Of a stretch of 64,000 nucleotides of DNA, positions 15,953 through 25,698 are shown in pieces; position 1 is the stretch's first letter; each line of letters opens with the position of its first letter. This stretch comes from Aurantiacibacter suaedae. Lineage in GTDB: Bacteria > Pseudomonadota > Alphaproteobacteria > Sphingomonadales > Sphingomonadaceae. The position numbers and the translations under genes were made by a program. The notes below the pieces were generated by a model. It was not told the DNA's origin and ran no database searches. It worked only from the letters and a program-made list of their open reading frames with translations. The stretch lies in the NCBI RefSeq assembly GCF_005434915.1, contig NZ_SKCG01000003.1, forward strand, positions 372,001-436,000, in the 5' to 3' direction.

Positions 15953-18322
15953 ATGAACAGACCGATCCGGAAAGCCGTTACAGTGCTCCTGGCGACCACG
16001 TCAGTGCTCGCAGCGGGTGAGGTTTTAGCACAGACATCCGACAGCTCGGTCGGGCGGGTTGAAAACGAAGACCAAATCGTCGTCACCGCGCAGTTCCGTG
16101 AGCAGGCCTTGCAGGATACCCCAATTGCAATCACGGCGATGAGCGCTGACTTGCTTGAATCCCGAGGTCAGGAAACGGTCGCGGATATTGGAAACTTCAC
16201 TCCCAATGTGAAACTGTCCCAGTCGTCTTCGCTGGTCGGAAATTCGCTGATCGCCTTCATCCGCGGTGTGGGCCAGTTTGACTCGAATTTCGCGCTTGAG
16301 CCGGGGGTCGGAGTCTACGTCGACGATGTCTATTACGGTACAACCTTCGGCGCCGTTTTCGATCTCAGCGATCTTGAGCGGGTCGAGGTATTGCGCGGCC
16401 CGCAGGGCACTCTTACCGGCAAGAACTCGCTGGGCGGGGCGGTTCGCTTGATCACGCAAAAGCCTGATGGCAATGATACTGGCTACGTCGAAGCTGCATA
16501 TGGCGCTTATGACCGGATGGAGCTGCGCGCTGCTGGCTCGATAACGCTGGCCGAAGGGCTCTATGCCCGGGTTTCAGGCCTAATGAAGCGCGCCGACGGC
16601 TACATGACCTTGCTTGATTACGGATGTGCCAACCCTGGCTCTGGTATCGCGCCGAGCCCTGCAGCGGGCAATGGCTGTGAAATCGGCACCGAAGGCGGCC
16701 AGGATGTAAAAGCGCTGCGTTTAAACGTCCGCTATGCACCTGCTGGCTCACCAATCGAGGTCAACCTGTCGGCTGACATTGCCAGCGATACTTCCGAATC
16801 CGTAGCCACCAAGCTGCTGTTTGCAAGCAATCCCGGCGTGCGTTCTTATGATGCCGATAATCCGGCCGGTGGTGTCCCGTTCGACGATCGCTTCATTACT
16901 GGTCCGGAAAGCTACATTTCCTATGCCGATTATTCGAGCGGCGGCAACTACACGACCAATTTCGGCACTCCCCTTCAGGTCCTGCCGGGAACTTTCGATG
17001 CAGAGCCGCGCAGTGAAGCCAACAGCTTCGGCGTTTCGGCCAATATCGTTTATGAGATGTCAGAAAATATCAGTCTGACGTCAATCACCGCCTATCGCGA
17101 AGCCGAAGGCTATGCCGGTATCGATATTGATGGCTCTCCGCTTGCTGTCCTGACGCAGGCCTACGATCTTTCGCACAAGCAATTCACGCAGGAATTGCGT
17201 ATTTCGGCCGCAATCGGGGATATGGCCGATTTGACGGTGGGCGGCTTCTACTACGAAGCGGACGACCTCCTGGCGAACCGGACCAAGATTCCCACGGTGC
17301 TGTTCGACTTCCTCAGCAACGATCCCGTCGAGACGACAAGCAAGTCTCTTTTCGCGCACGTCGAAGTTCGCCCGGTTCCCGATCTCACTTTGATCGGCGG
17401 GCTTCGCTATACCGATGATCGCAAGACGTACGAATTCAGCAGGCGCAATCCGGACGGTTCGCTTCCTTCCGGAATTCCGCTGACCACCAATTTCCTTGTG
17501 GCGGGGCTGGACGGCGAGGTGGGTGTATTTGACGATGATCGGCTCGATTATCGCATTGGCGTGAACTATCGTTGGAGCGACGCGTTGATGACCTATGCGC
17601 AGGTCGCCACAGGCTTCAAGGGCGGCGGGGTCAATCCGCGTCCCTATGTGGCGGATCAGGTTGTGCCGTTCGGTCCTGAAACGCTGACCAGCTACGAAAT
17701 TGGCTTCAAGAGCGATATTGCCGGACGTGTGCTCCGTTTGAATGGAGCCGCTTTCCTGAACAAGTTCCAGGATATTCAGATCGCGCTGCTGCAATGTCCG
17801 TTCAGCGCGAGCGTGATTTGCGGTCTGCCGGCAAATGCCGGCGATGCGGATGTCAAAGGCCTTGAGCTGGAAGCTGTCCTGCAGCCCGTTGCCGGGCTCC
17901 GCTTCAATGGCGCGCTTGGTTATCTGGATTTCGAATATACCGATGTCGATCCGCTGACCGGCGTGACCGAAGATATGGTCGCCCCGTTCGTAAACGAATG
18001 GCAGGTATCTGCCGGTGTGGAATACGAGGCCGCTCTGGGCAGCGGATATCTCACGCCGCGGCTTGATTGGACCTATCAGTCGAGCTTCTATTTCAATGCG
18101 GTTAATAGCGCGGACAATCTGGTGGACGGCTACAGTCTGTTCAACGCCCGTCTTTCTTATGAAAGCGGGAACGGCAACTGGACCGTGTCTGCGGCGGTGA
18201 CCAACCTGTTCGATAAGTTCTACTATATCGGTCTCAACGAGAACATTGCCGCCTACGGCGTGTCTACCGGGATTGTGGGACGTCCGCGCGAGTGGTCGAT
18301 ATCGCTGCGGCGCAACTTCTGA
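15953..18322 (+). CDS. TonB-dependent outer-membrane receptor R3
   Basis: This encodes about 789 residues. A signal peptide ends near GEVLAQ, followed by the TonB-box-like QIVVTAQ, a plug with LERVEVLRGPQGTLTG, and a barrel ending WSISLRRNF. Three ATG codons overlap at 15947, 15950 and 15953; the last is best spaced from GGGAG at 15942-15946. It is not of the R1/R2/R4 subfamily, since its barrel sequence differs throughout. It heads an operon with two serine hydrolases and an MFS carrier, a layout that suggests uptake across the outer membrane, then transport and intracellular hydrolysis of an ester or amide. Confidence 0.92.
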   Translation: MNRPIRKAVTVLLATTSVLAAGEVLAQTSDSSVGRVENEDQIVVTAQFREQALQDTPIAITAMSADLLESRGQETVADIGNFTPNVKLSQSSSLVGNSLIAFIRGVGQFDSNFALEPGVGVYVDDVYYGTTFGAVFDLSDLERVEVLRGPQGTLTGKNSLGGAVRLITQKPDGNDTGYVEAAYGAYDRMELRAAGSITLAEGLYARVSGLMKRADGYMTLLDYGCANPGSGIAPSPAAGNGCEIGTEGGQDVKALRLNVRYAPAGSPIEVNLSADIASDTSESVATKLLFASNPGVRSYDADNPAGGVPFDDRFITGPESYISYADYSSGGNYTTNFGTPLQVLPGTFDAEPRSEANSFGVSANIVYEMSENISLTSITAYREAEGYAGIDIDGSPLAVLTQAYDLSHKQFTQELRISAAIGDMADLTVGGFYYEADDLLANRTKIPTVLFDFLSNDPVETTSKSLFAHVEVRPVPDLTLIGGLRYTDDRKTYEFSRRNPDGSLPSGIPLTTNFLVAGLDGEVGVFDDDRLDYRIGVNYRWSDALMTYAQVATGFKGGGVNPRPYVADQVVPFGPETLTSYEIGFKSDIAGRVLRLNGAAFLNKFQDIQIALLQCPFSASVICGLPANAGDADVKGLELEAVLQPVAGLRFNGALGYLDFEYTDVDPLTGVTEDMVAPFVNEWQVSAGVEYEAALGSGYLTPRLDWTYQSSFYFNAVNSADNLVDGYSLFNARLSYESGNGNWTVSAAVTNLFDKFYYIGLNENIAAYGVSTGIVGRPREWSISLRRNF

Positions 18323-18333
18323 GGCCGGTGAAC

Positions 18334-19500
18334 ATGCAACTTTCCAACGCTCCCACCGCTTCAGCCCCCGCATCCGAGGAGATACAACGGCTGCGTCGGG
18401 CGGTTTTCGAGGGTGAAGACAACCTCTTGCTCAACCGCTCGATCGAGCACCTCTTCAACGTCTCGCCAGTAGCTGCCGGTGATGATGTCTGGACGTTGCC
18501 GCGATACGACGGGCCCGCCGATTTTACCTATGAATACGATGGGGAACTGCACCCGGCGCATGATGTGATCGAGAACACCTTTACCGACGCGCTCATCGTT
18601 ATCCGGAACGGTCGCGTGGCAATGGAGGAGTATGCCAACTTCGCGCGGGAAGACACCCGGCTGCTGTCTTTCTCGATGGGCAAGATCCTCAACGCTGTGC
18701 TTGTCGGGCTGGCCATTGCCGATGGCGCCATCCAATCGGTTGACGACGAGATGACCACGTATCTGCCGGAATTTCGTGGCACAGACTGGGAGGGAACCAC
18801 GCTTCGGCATATGCTGCTGTTCCGCACCGGGATGGAATGGGACGATTACCCATACAAGCCTGGCGAAGCGCGGGATTCGCACGAGAACTCCTTCATTCGA
18901 ACCGTCGCGCATTATCACGCGCCAGCCCGCAACCTGGGCCGAGCGCATCCGCCGGGCAAAGTCTTCAATTACAGCAGCCTTGAGACTTCGCTGATGGGTG
19001 CATTGCTGGAAAATGCCTTGGGCGAGCGGTTGAACGGATACTTCTCACGAAGACTCTGGCAGCCTGCGGGAATGGAGGCTGAGGCGTTCTGGGTGCTTGA
19101 TGGCGACCCTGAAATGGGCGGGCGCGAAATCACCGGTGGAACCTTCAACGCTGTTCTGCGCGACTACGGACGCGTGGCGCTGATGCTTGCCCAAGGCGGA
19201 AAAGCGAACGGCAAACAGATCCTGCCGCAGGCGTGGGTAGAAGAGATGATGAGGCCAGGCGGGACGGAAACGTTCGAGATGAACCCGGGCCACAATTACG
19301 GTTATCAGACCTGGACGATCGACGGGACCGAGGCGATTGCCAGCATCGGTTCGGGCGGTCAGTTCCTCTATGCCGATCCCGCAAGCGATACAGCGATCGT
19401 GAAGATGAGCCACGCGCCCCAGGCCTATCCCGATTTCAAGCCATCCGCAGAGGAGACGCAGGCATTTCTGCTCGCAGCCTCCGCCTGGCAACCCCGATAG
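18334..19500 (+). CDS. Beta-lactamase-fold serine hydrolase (NylB/EstB-like)
   Basis: The 388-residue protein has no signal peptide, so it is cytoplasmic. The S-x-x-K motif SMGK places the nucleophile at Ser114 and the general base at Lys117. The Y-x-S motif is Y213-S-S. The family includes 6-aminohexanoate-dimer hydrolase (NylB), family VIII esterases and class C beta-lactamases; the segment layout resembles NylB more than beta-lactamases. The ATG at 18334 is chosen because it begins 11 bases after the receptor stop. The next gene is a tandem paralogue. A role in cleaving an imported amide or ester is inferred. Confidence 0.82.
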   Translation: MQLSNAPTASAPASEEIQRLRRAVFEGEDNLLLNRSIEHLFNVSPVAAGDDVWTLPRYDGPADFTYEYDGELHPAHDVIENTFTDALIVIRNGRVAMEEYANFAREDTRLLSFSMGKILNAVLVGLAIADGAIQSVDDEMTTYLPEFRGTDWEGTTLRHMLLFRTGMEWDDYPYKPGEARDSHENSFIRTVAHYHAPARNLGRAHPPGKVFNYSSLETSLMGALLENALGERLNGYFSRRLWQPAGMEAEAFWVLDGDPEMGGREITGGTFNAVLRDYGRVALMLAQGGKANGKQILPQAWVEEMMRPGGTETFEMNPGHNYGYQTWTIDGTEAIASIGSGGQFLYADPASDTAIVKMSHAPQAYPDFKPSAEETQAFLLAASAWQPR

Positions 19501-19517
19501 ACACGCAAGGTTTCCCA

Positions 19518-20693
19518 ATGCCCAATCTCTCAAAAGTCGAAATTAGCGAACAGAAGAACCAGCCTGCTCCACCTGCATTGCAGGAATTGCGACGCCGGAT
19601 GTTCGATCCGGACATTGCCACTCTCACAAACCGCACGGTGGAACTGGTTTTCGAAACGCGTCGCGTGGAAAACGGGCAGGACGTCTGGGAGCTCCCCTAT
19701 GCGTTGACCGAGCCGGACTTCACTTACGACTATGCAGGCAAGACCTGGAATGCCGCAGATTTCTACGAGAACACGGCCACAGACGCGCTGATCATCCTGA
19801 AGGACGGCGCAATCGTTTGCGAAAAATATTTCAACATGGTCCAGCCCCACACGCACTGGATTTCCTATTCGATGGGTAAGTCGTTCAGCGCCATGATGCT
19901 CGGGGCGGCCTTGAAGGGAGGCTTGGTAAAATCGATCGAGGAACCGATCGATCGATATATTCCCGAGCTTAAGGGCAGTGCATACGAGGGTATGGCGATC
20001 CGCCATGTGCTCCAGATGCGTTCCGGGACAGACTGGGTCGATTACCCTTACGATCCTGGCCCGGCACGCGACATTCAGGATGCCGCGTTCATGCAGAATG
20101 TCGAGCGCTTCTATACACCGACGTTTACCGCCACGAAGAAGCATGAGCCGGGCGAAGTGTTCAATTACAACACGCTGGAATCGTCTCTGATAAGCCTCCT
20201 GTGTGCTCGCGTTTCGGGCAAGACCTTCAGCGAGTTCATGAGCGAGAAACTCTGGAAGCCTGCCGGCATGGAGAGCTATGGCTTTTTCGTGCTCGACGGG
20301 CCACCGGACGTCGGGTTCGAATTCACAGGTGGTGGCTTCAATGCGGTGCCGCGCGATTATGCCCGGGCCGGGCAGATGATGCTGAACGGCGGCGTTGCCA
20401 ATGGTCATCGCATTATGGACGAGGACTATGCGCGGGCTTGCGGCGTACCCGGCTCTTCCGACACCTGTGAATGGAATCCGGGCTACAACTATGGCTATCA
20501 GTTCTGGACTCTTGACGGCACAAACGCGTTCACGGCCATCGGCGGTGGTGGCCAGTGGATATTTATCGATCCCGACACCCAAACCGTCCTCGTCAAACTA
20601 AGCCACACGCCGGGGACCATGCCCGAACATCAGGAGACGGCGGACGAGACCCATGCGTTCTTGCTGGCGGCATCGGCATGGTCGCCGGCCTGA
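19518..20693 (+). CDS. Beta-lactamase-fold serine hydrolase, tandem paralogue
   Basis: The 391-residue protein is a paralogue of the preceding gene with the same architecture: S-x-x-K as Ser118-M-G-Lys121, and Y-x-S replaced by Y217-N-T. It has no signal peptide. Segments such as TDALIILKDGAIV, ELKGSAYEG and MMLNGGVANGHRI closely follow the NylB family as I remember it. The ATG at 19518 lies 17 bases after the previous stop. The 3' end overlaps the start of the MFS gene. Two tandem copies with slightly different active-site motifs suggest a split in substrate preference. Confidence 0.82.
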   Translation: MPNLSKVEISEQKNQPAPPALQELRRRMFDPDIATLTNRTVELVFETRRVENGQDVWELPYALTEPDFTYDYAGKTWNAADFYENTATDALIILKDGAIVCEKYFNMVQPHTHWISYSMGKSFSAMMLGAALKGGLVKSIEEPIDRYIPELKGSAYEGMAIRHVLQMRSGTDWVDYPYDPGPARDIQDAAFMQNVERFYTPTFTATKKHEPGEVFNYNTLESSLISLLCARVSGKTFSEFMSEKLWKPAGMESYGFFVLDGPPDVGFEFTGGGFNAVPRDYARAGQMMLNGGVANGHRIMDEDYARACGVPGSSDTCEWNPGYNYGYQFWTLDGTNAFTAIGGGGQWIFIDPDTQTVLVKLSHTPGTMPEHQETADETHAFLLAASAWSPA

Positions 20694-21970
20694 CTTCGGA
20701 GCGCGTAAGGCCTTTTTCGGGCTGGAGAGTGTTGGCAGCGCTTTGGCTGCTGATGATCCTCAACGAGGCGTTGCCGCTCATCACGCTGACGAACCTTGCG
20801 CCTTATATTACCGAAGAATTCGCGTTGCCGCGCAGTCAGGTGGGGCTGATATTTGCCTTTTACAGCCTGGCTCTGGGCCTTTCGGGGCCTTTCTGCGCCT
20901 ATTTCATCGCGCGGATAGGTGTCCGCTGGACACTCGTGATCGGCAATATTGTTCTGCTCTGCGCCGCCTTGGCGATCACGACCCTTCAGACAGGGTCGGC
21001 ATTGCTGCTTCCGATATTGGTTCTGCTGATCGGTATCTCCGCCGCATTCGGCAGCGCCATTCCGGGGCAGACGGCGGTGACGCGCTGGTTCGTTCGCCAC
21101 CGAAGCTGGGCTATCGCGATCTTTCTGGCAGGCGGGACAGTCGGCGGGCTCATTTCGCCGCACATAATCCGCTTGGTGGTGGAGGCCGAAGGTGCCGGCT
21201 GGCGGGCCGGGTGGATGGTGGTGGCCGCAGCAGCGGCTGTGGCGATTTTCGTGGCGATTTTCCTGGTCATCGACGATCCGGAAAAGGTCGGTCAAACTCC
21301 CGATGGAGGCCGGGAGGCCGACGCCTCCCCCGACATCGCCGCGGCCCCTTGGGAGAGCGAATGGACTCTTCGCACCGCCTTTTGCAATCCAGCCATGTGG
21401 GCGGTGTTGATAGCAGGCTTCGGCTTCATCGTGATCTATCACACTTTCAACAGCCACGGGGCGCTGCACATCCGTGATCTCGGGTTTTCACAATCCATGG
21501 TTGCAACGTGCTTTTCCGTCGCGATCGCAGCCGGTTTCAGCGGGCAGATGCTGGCCGGTTGGGTTGGCCAGAAGATCAGTCCTCGCTTGATTTGGGCGAT
21601 AGCCTTGATTGCCGAGGCTGCCGGCATCGTTCTGTTTTCATGGGCCACAAGCGCTGCGACCTTGCTTCTGGCCGTTGCGTTGATCGGCGGCGGGGGCGCA
21701 ACCTCGATGGTGTCGATGATTACGACGATTGGGAACTGGTTCGGCCGGATCATCTACCCGGCGATCTATGGAACGGTGAATGCCATTCTTTCGATAGCGG
21801 GTGCGCTCGCTCCCATCCTTGCCGGCACCTGGTTCGATGTAGCGGGAAGCTACCGGATGGTCTTCTATGCTTTTGCAATCATATGCTTAATCGGCGCTCT
21901 GGTCATCTTCAGGGTGTCGAGGCCCGAGCCCCCATCAAAACGGAAAACAATCGGGGAGGGGCAGGAATAG
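20678..21970 (+). CDS. MFS transporter of the R3 operon
   Basis: This protein of about 430 residues has 12 predicted membrane segments in two six-helix halves. The charged loop between them (about residues 195-220) contains DDPEKVGQTPDGG. The organisation resembles monocarboxylate or oxalate/formate-type MFS carriers. The start at 20678 overlaps the preceding hydrolase by 16 bases, indicating translational coupling. The position as last gene of the receptor-hydrolase operon suggests it moves the substrate, or a hydrolysis product, across the inner membrane. Confidence 0.8.
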   Translation: MVAGLTSERVRPFSGWRVLAALWLLMILNEALPLITLTNLAPYITEEFALPRSQVGLIFAFYSLALGLSGPFCAYFIARIGVRWTLVIGNIVLLCAALAITTLQTGSALLLPILVLLIGISAAFGSAIPGQTAVTRWFVRHRSWAIAIFLAGGTVGGLISPHIIRLVVEAEGAGWRAGWMVVAAAAAVAIFVAIFLVIDDPEKVGQTPDGGREADASPDIAAAPWESEWTLRTAFCNPAMWAVLIAGFGFIVIYHTFNSHGALHIRDLGFSQSMVATCFSVAIAAGFSGQMLAGWVGQKISPRLIWAIALIAEAAGIVLFSWATSAATLLLAVALIGGGGATSMVSMITTIGNWFGRIIYPAIYGTVNAILSIAGALAPILAGTWFDVAGSYRMVFYAFAIICLIGALVIFRVSRPEPPSKRKTIGEGQE

Positions 21971-22080
21971 CCACCGCACGTAGCCGCAGGAGCACATGGC
22001 AAAGCAATTGACCAGTATTGCCAAGTGCTCCGCGTCCTCGCCCTCAAGGTAATCTCCCGCCATGGTAATGGAGTCTCTCG

Positions 22081-23028
22081 ATGCCGTTTCCGAAGCCGGG
22101 TCTGTGCGACGGATCAAGCGTTCTGGACCTGAGCGATTTCGCTCCACACAGCCGCACGCTCGCATGGAAGGGGCGGGTTGAGACAATCTTTCCCGGGCTA
22201 TCGGTCGAATCAATCTCGAACGCCAGTCACGGAGAGGTCCGACTGACGCAGACCGCCTGCGGCTCTGTGTGCTCGATCAAATCGTCCCCCGCATTTGTCC
22301 GATATTGCCCGAAGCCTCATGCGCAGGTGGAACAGATCAGTGTGATGCTACAGGTTCTTGGAACAACAAAACTGATACAAAAAGGGCGTAATTGCGAAGT
22401 TCCAAGCGGCTGCATCAGCATGCTGGATGAAACCGAACCCTTCGCCATCGACGGACCGGGCGACAGCGAGATCGTTTTCTTACGCCTTCCGCGCAGCGCC
22501 GTGGCGAGCCGTTATCCCAGACTTTTGCCCAAAACGGCGATGACCTGGGACCCGGCGCACCCCGGTGCGAGCCTCGTGCGTTCCAGTTTATCGGAGATAT
22601 TGGCTGTTATGCCAAAGCTTGCAGAACATGAACGCGGTGTGGTCCTTTCCAGCTTCGCCCAATTGCTAGGCGTTCTGGAGCCGGAAGCGGAATGTTCGAA
22701 CGATTGGCGGGTTACGGCGGCATTGCAGTATATCGAAGCACATTTCTACGATCCCGAACTGCGAGCGGTACAGGTGGCTTCCGCCCAGCGCATCAGCCGC
22801 AGGCGCCTTGATTCACTCATGGTGGATGCCACTGGAATGGCGGTTGCGGCGCAGATTTGGCAACGTCGCCTGAAGCAGGCGGCCCAAGATCTAAGAGATA
22901 TGCGATATCGCGATCGCTCTATTGCACATATTGGCCATGCCAACGGCTTTAGCCAGCCTGCTCATTTCACTCGTGCTTTCAAAGCTCGCTATGTGGTCAC
23001 GCCGCTGCAGTATCGTCAGGCAAACTGA
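22081..23028 (+). CDS. AraC-family transcriptional regulator
   Basis: This is a 315-residue regulator. The N-terminal 200 residues resemble the AraC-binding-like sensor found with XylS/FeaR-type regulators. The C-terminal 100 residues hold the two helix-turn-helix units (around RAVQVASAQRISRRRLDSLM and HIGHANGFSQPAHFTRAFKARYVVTPLQYR). It precedes receptor R4 on the same strand by 254 bases and probably controls it in response to a small, possibly aromatic, effector. No paired direct repeats typical of AraC sites were found by eye in that gap. Confidence 0.85.
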   Translation: MPFPKPGLCDGSSVLDLSDFAPHSRTLAWKGRVETIFPGLSVESISNASHGEVRLTQTACGSVCSIKSSPAFVRYCPKPHAQVEQISVMLQVLGTTKLIQKGRNCEVPSGCISMLDETEPFAIDGPGDSEIVFLRLPRSAVASRYPRLLPKTAMTWDPAHPGASLVRSSLSEILAVMPKLAEHERGVVLSSFAQLLGVLEPEAECSNDWRVTAALQYIEAHFYDPELRAVQVASAQRISRRRLDSLMVDATGMAVAAQIWQRRLKQAAQDLRDMRYRDRSIAHIGHANGFSQPAHFTRAFKARYVVTPLQYRQAN

Positions 23029-23282
23029 AGTTCGTCCACCTCAATCAAGCCAATAGTCCGGCAGGAATAAAGCATCGCCACTCTTTGGGATGTACTGAAA
23101 GCATTCAGCTTCCAGACGAGCTCAGCTCCAATATGACGGGCAAGTCGGTAGCCAGTTTCGGCCCTTGCCAAGGGCAAAATAGAAAATGGGGCAGGAGACG
23201 CGAGATTTCGACTTGCCGCCATGCGCGGCGATTCCGAGGCGATATCCAATTCCTGTTTCCGCGAAAAAAGGAGAGGCACGGC

Positions 23283-25634
23283 ATGAGGAACTCAGGTTTC
23301 GGGAACGCCAGCTACATTCTGCTATGCGGCGCCGTCTTGCTTCCGGGCCAGGCATTAGCGCAGACAGAGCAGGGTGGTGGTACGCGGCAAACGGCAAGTG
23401 CCAGCGCCCCTGATGAAATCGTTGTTACTGCGACGCGGCAGGTCAGTTCGATCAACAGAGTGCCGATCAGCATTTCTGCATTCAATATGGAATCGCTTGA
23501 TAAGCAGAATGTTCGGCAAGTGGATGATCTTGCCAGGATATCTCCCGGTGTGACCTTCAACAGATCTTCGGGCGGCAACGGAAACCAGACGAACATCGCC
23601 ATCAGAGGCATCAGCTCGACCATTGGAGCGTCGACTACCGGCATCTATATCAACGACACGCCTATTCAGGTCCGAACTATCGGGGTCACGGCTGCGACCG
23701 CTTATCCCAGAATCTTCGATCTTGAGCGCATAGAAGTTCTCCGCGGCCCGCAAGGCACGCTCTTTGGTGCCAGTTCGCAGGGCGGCGCGATCCGCTTCAT
23801 CACTCCGCGCCCGGATATGCATGATGTCTCGGTCTATGGAAGGTCGGAGATTTCGGCAATCCAGAGTGGAGGGGGGAACTACGAGCTTGGTCTGGCAGGT
23901 GGGGCACCTATCGTTGAGGGCGCGCTCGCCTTCCGCGCCAGCGGCTGGTTCAGGCATGATGGCGGTTGGGTGGACCGGGTCGGCCCTTTGACCGAAAGCG
24001 GGTTTGACCCCGGCAAGATAGACACGAATATCAATAGTCAGGATTCGTACGCCTTGAAGGCAGACCTGTTGTGGGAACCTGGGCCCGGTATCAGCTTCCT
24101 TCCTTCGGTCTACTACCAGGAGGTCAAGAGCGACGACATTACCCAGTTCTTTCGCCGCACTTCAGACCCTGATCAACTTGAATACAACACGCCTAACCAG
24201 CTCGAGCTGCCGTCCGATCAAACCTTCCTTCTCGCCAGCCTGACCAGTGAAGTCGAACTTGGGAGCGTCGAGCTCATATCGAACACGGCTTACTTTACGA
24301 GCGAGCTCAATCAGCTGTTTGATTACACCTATCAGTCTGCCGAACAGAATAGCACTCTAGTTCCCTACATAACTATTCCGGGTCAGAACGAATATGCTGT
24401 TCATTTCGATAAACAGAAGTCGTTCACTCAAGAGGTGCGGCTCCAATCTCGCCGAAACGAAACATTCAACTGGGTTCTGGGTGCATTCTACATGCATTCG
24501 CGGCAGACATCGGCTCAGGACATTGTCTCCCCGTTTGTCGAGCGACTTATTCAGCAGGTCACTGGCAATCCCAATATAACCATAGCCCAGATTTTCGGTG
24601 GTCCGCTGCTCCCGGGAGACAGATTTCTTACGGCTACGACAGAGGCTGTCGATGAGCAGATCGCAGCGTTTGCCCAAGTGGATTACAATATCACCGACAA
24701 GCTCACACTCACAGCTGGGCTGCGGGTGTCGAATACAAGCTACGATGCAGAAATTGTCGCGGACGGTCCTCTCAACGGGGGGCCGACCCGGCGCGAGGTG
24801 GATCAGCAGGAAACCCCCCTGACGCCCAAGTTCGGCCTATCCTATCAGGCAGATCCAACTCTCTTGCTCTACGCCTCAGCGTCAAAGGGATTTCGGCCCG
24901 GCGCCTCTCAACCGGAGAACAATTCTCCACGCTGTGTGCCAGACCTCGATGCGCTGGGGTTGGAAAGGACGCCCACCAGCTATGGTTCCGACAGCCTGTG
25001 GTCTTACGAGATCGGTGCGAAAAAGCGGATCGGGGCCGTCAATATCCAGGCGAGCGGCTACTTGATCCACTGGGATGACATCCAGCAGCGCATTGTTCTC
25101 CCGACCTGTGGCCAAGCGTTCATCGTCAATCTCGGTTCCGTCACGTCGCGAGGTTCCGATCTGGCTGTTTCCGCGCAGGTCACGGATGGCCTCTCATTGA
25201 GCACCGCGCTCAGCTATACAAAGGCCGACTTCGACGAAACAGTTTACTCGGTGCCCCCTGTTGTCGTGCGCGCCGAGGGATCAGATTTGCCGATTATGCC
25301 ATTTTCGGTGACAGCGTCGGCGCAGTACGACATTCCCCTATCGGCTCGATCGCATGCTTACATCAGAGGCGACCTGCAATATCTGGCTGAAAGCCCGCGA
25401 GGAAGTTCTCAGGATTTCGGCTACGACCCCTTGGTGGATCCCATCCCTGAATCGACCAACGTCGATCTGCGGCTGGGATGGCAGGATGGCAGTTTTGACG
25501 TCAGTCTTTTTGCGACCAACGTTTTCAATGAGAAGCCACTCCAGTATTTCAGAGTGGCTCGCAATTCCGAGCTGTTCCGGGCGCAGGCGCCCCGACCGAG
25601 GACGATCGGGCTCAACATGACCTTCAGGCGTTGA
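23283..25634 (+). CDS. TonB-dependent outer-membrane receptor R4
   Basis: The protein has 783 residues from the ATG at 23283, with AGGAGAGG as ribosome site near 23269-23276. An upstream in-frame ATG at 23085 would place 66 extra residues before the signal peptide and is rejected. A signal peptide ends PGQALAQ, followed by EIVVTATRQ, a plug with LERIEVLRGPQGTLFG, and a barrel ending IGLNMTFRR. Plug and barrel motifs (TTGIYINDTPIQVR, SDSLWSYE) group it with R1 and R2. It is followed directly by a secreted alpha/beta hydrolase, repeating the receptor-plus-hydrolase pattern. Confidence 0.92.
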   Translation: MRNSGFGNASYILLCGAVLLPGQALAQTEQGGGTRQTASASAPDEIVVTATRQVSSINRVPISISAFNMESLDKQNVRQVDDLARISPGVTFNRSSGGNGNQTNIAIRGISSTIGASTTGIYINDTPIQVRTIGVTAATAYPRIFDLERIEVLRGPQGTLFGASSQGGAIRFITPRPDMHDVSVYGRSEISAIQSGGGNYELGLAGGAPIVEGALAFRASGWFRHDGGWVDRVGPLTESGFDPGKIDTNINSQDSYALKADLLWEPGPGISFLPSVYYQEVKSDDITQFFRRTSDPDQLEYNTPNQLELPSDQTFLLASLTSEVELGSVELISNTAYFTSELNQLFDYTYQSAEQNSTLVPYITIPGQNEYAVHFDKQKSFTQEVRLQSRRNETFNWVLGAFYMHSRQTSAQDIVSPFVERLIQQVTGNPNITIAQIFGGPLLPGDRFLTATTEAVDEQIAAFAQVDYNITDKLTLTAGLRVSNTSYDAEIVADGPLNGGPTRREVDQQETPLTPKFGLSYQADPTLLLYASASKGFRPGASQPENNSPRCVPDLDALGLERTPTSYGSDSLWSYEIGAKKRIGAVNIQASGYLIHWDDIQQRIVLPTCGQAFIVNLGSVTSRGSDLAVSAQVTDGLSLSTALSYTKADFDETVYSVPPVVVRAEGSDLPIMPFSVTASAQYDIPLSARSHAYIRGDLQYLAESPRGSSQDFGYDPLVDPIPESTNVDLRLGWQDGSFDVSLFATNVFNEKPLQYFRVARNSELFRAQAPRPRTIGLNMTFRR

Positions 25635-25698
25635 GGCTGCCATGGACAAGGATTCGCAGATGCGCCGAAAGATGCCGTGCCGACGAGGGAACGAGGAT

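Noticed and set aside
17081-18373. 430-codon minus-strand frame across receptor R3
   Set aside because: Antisense shadow of the receptor, with no supporting signals.
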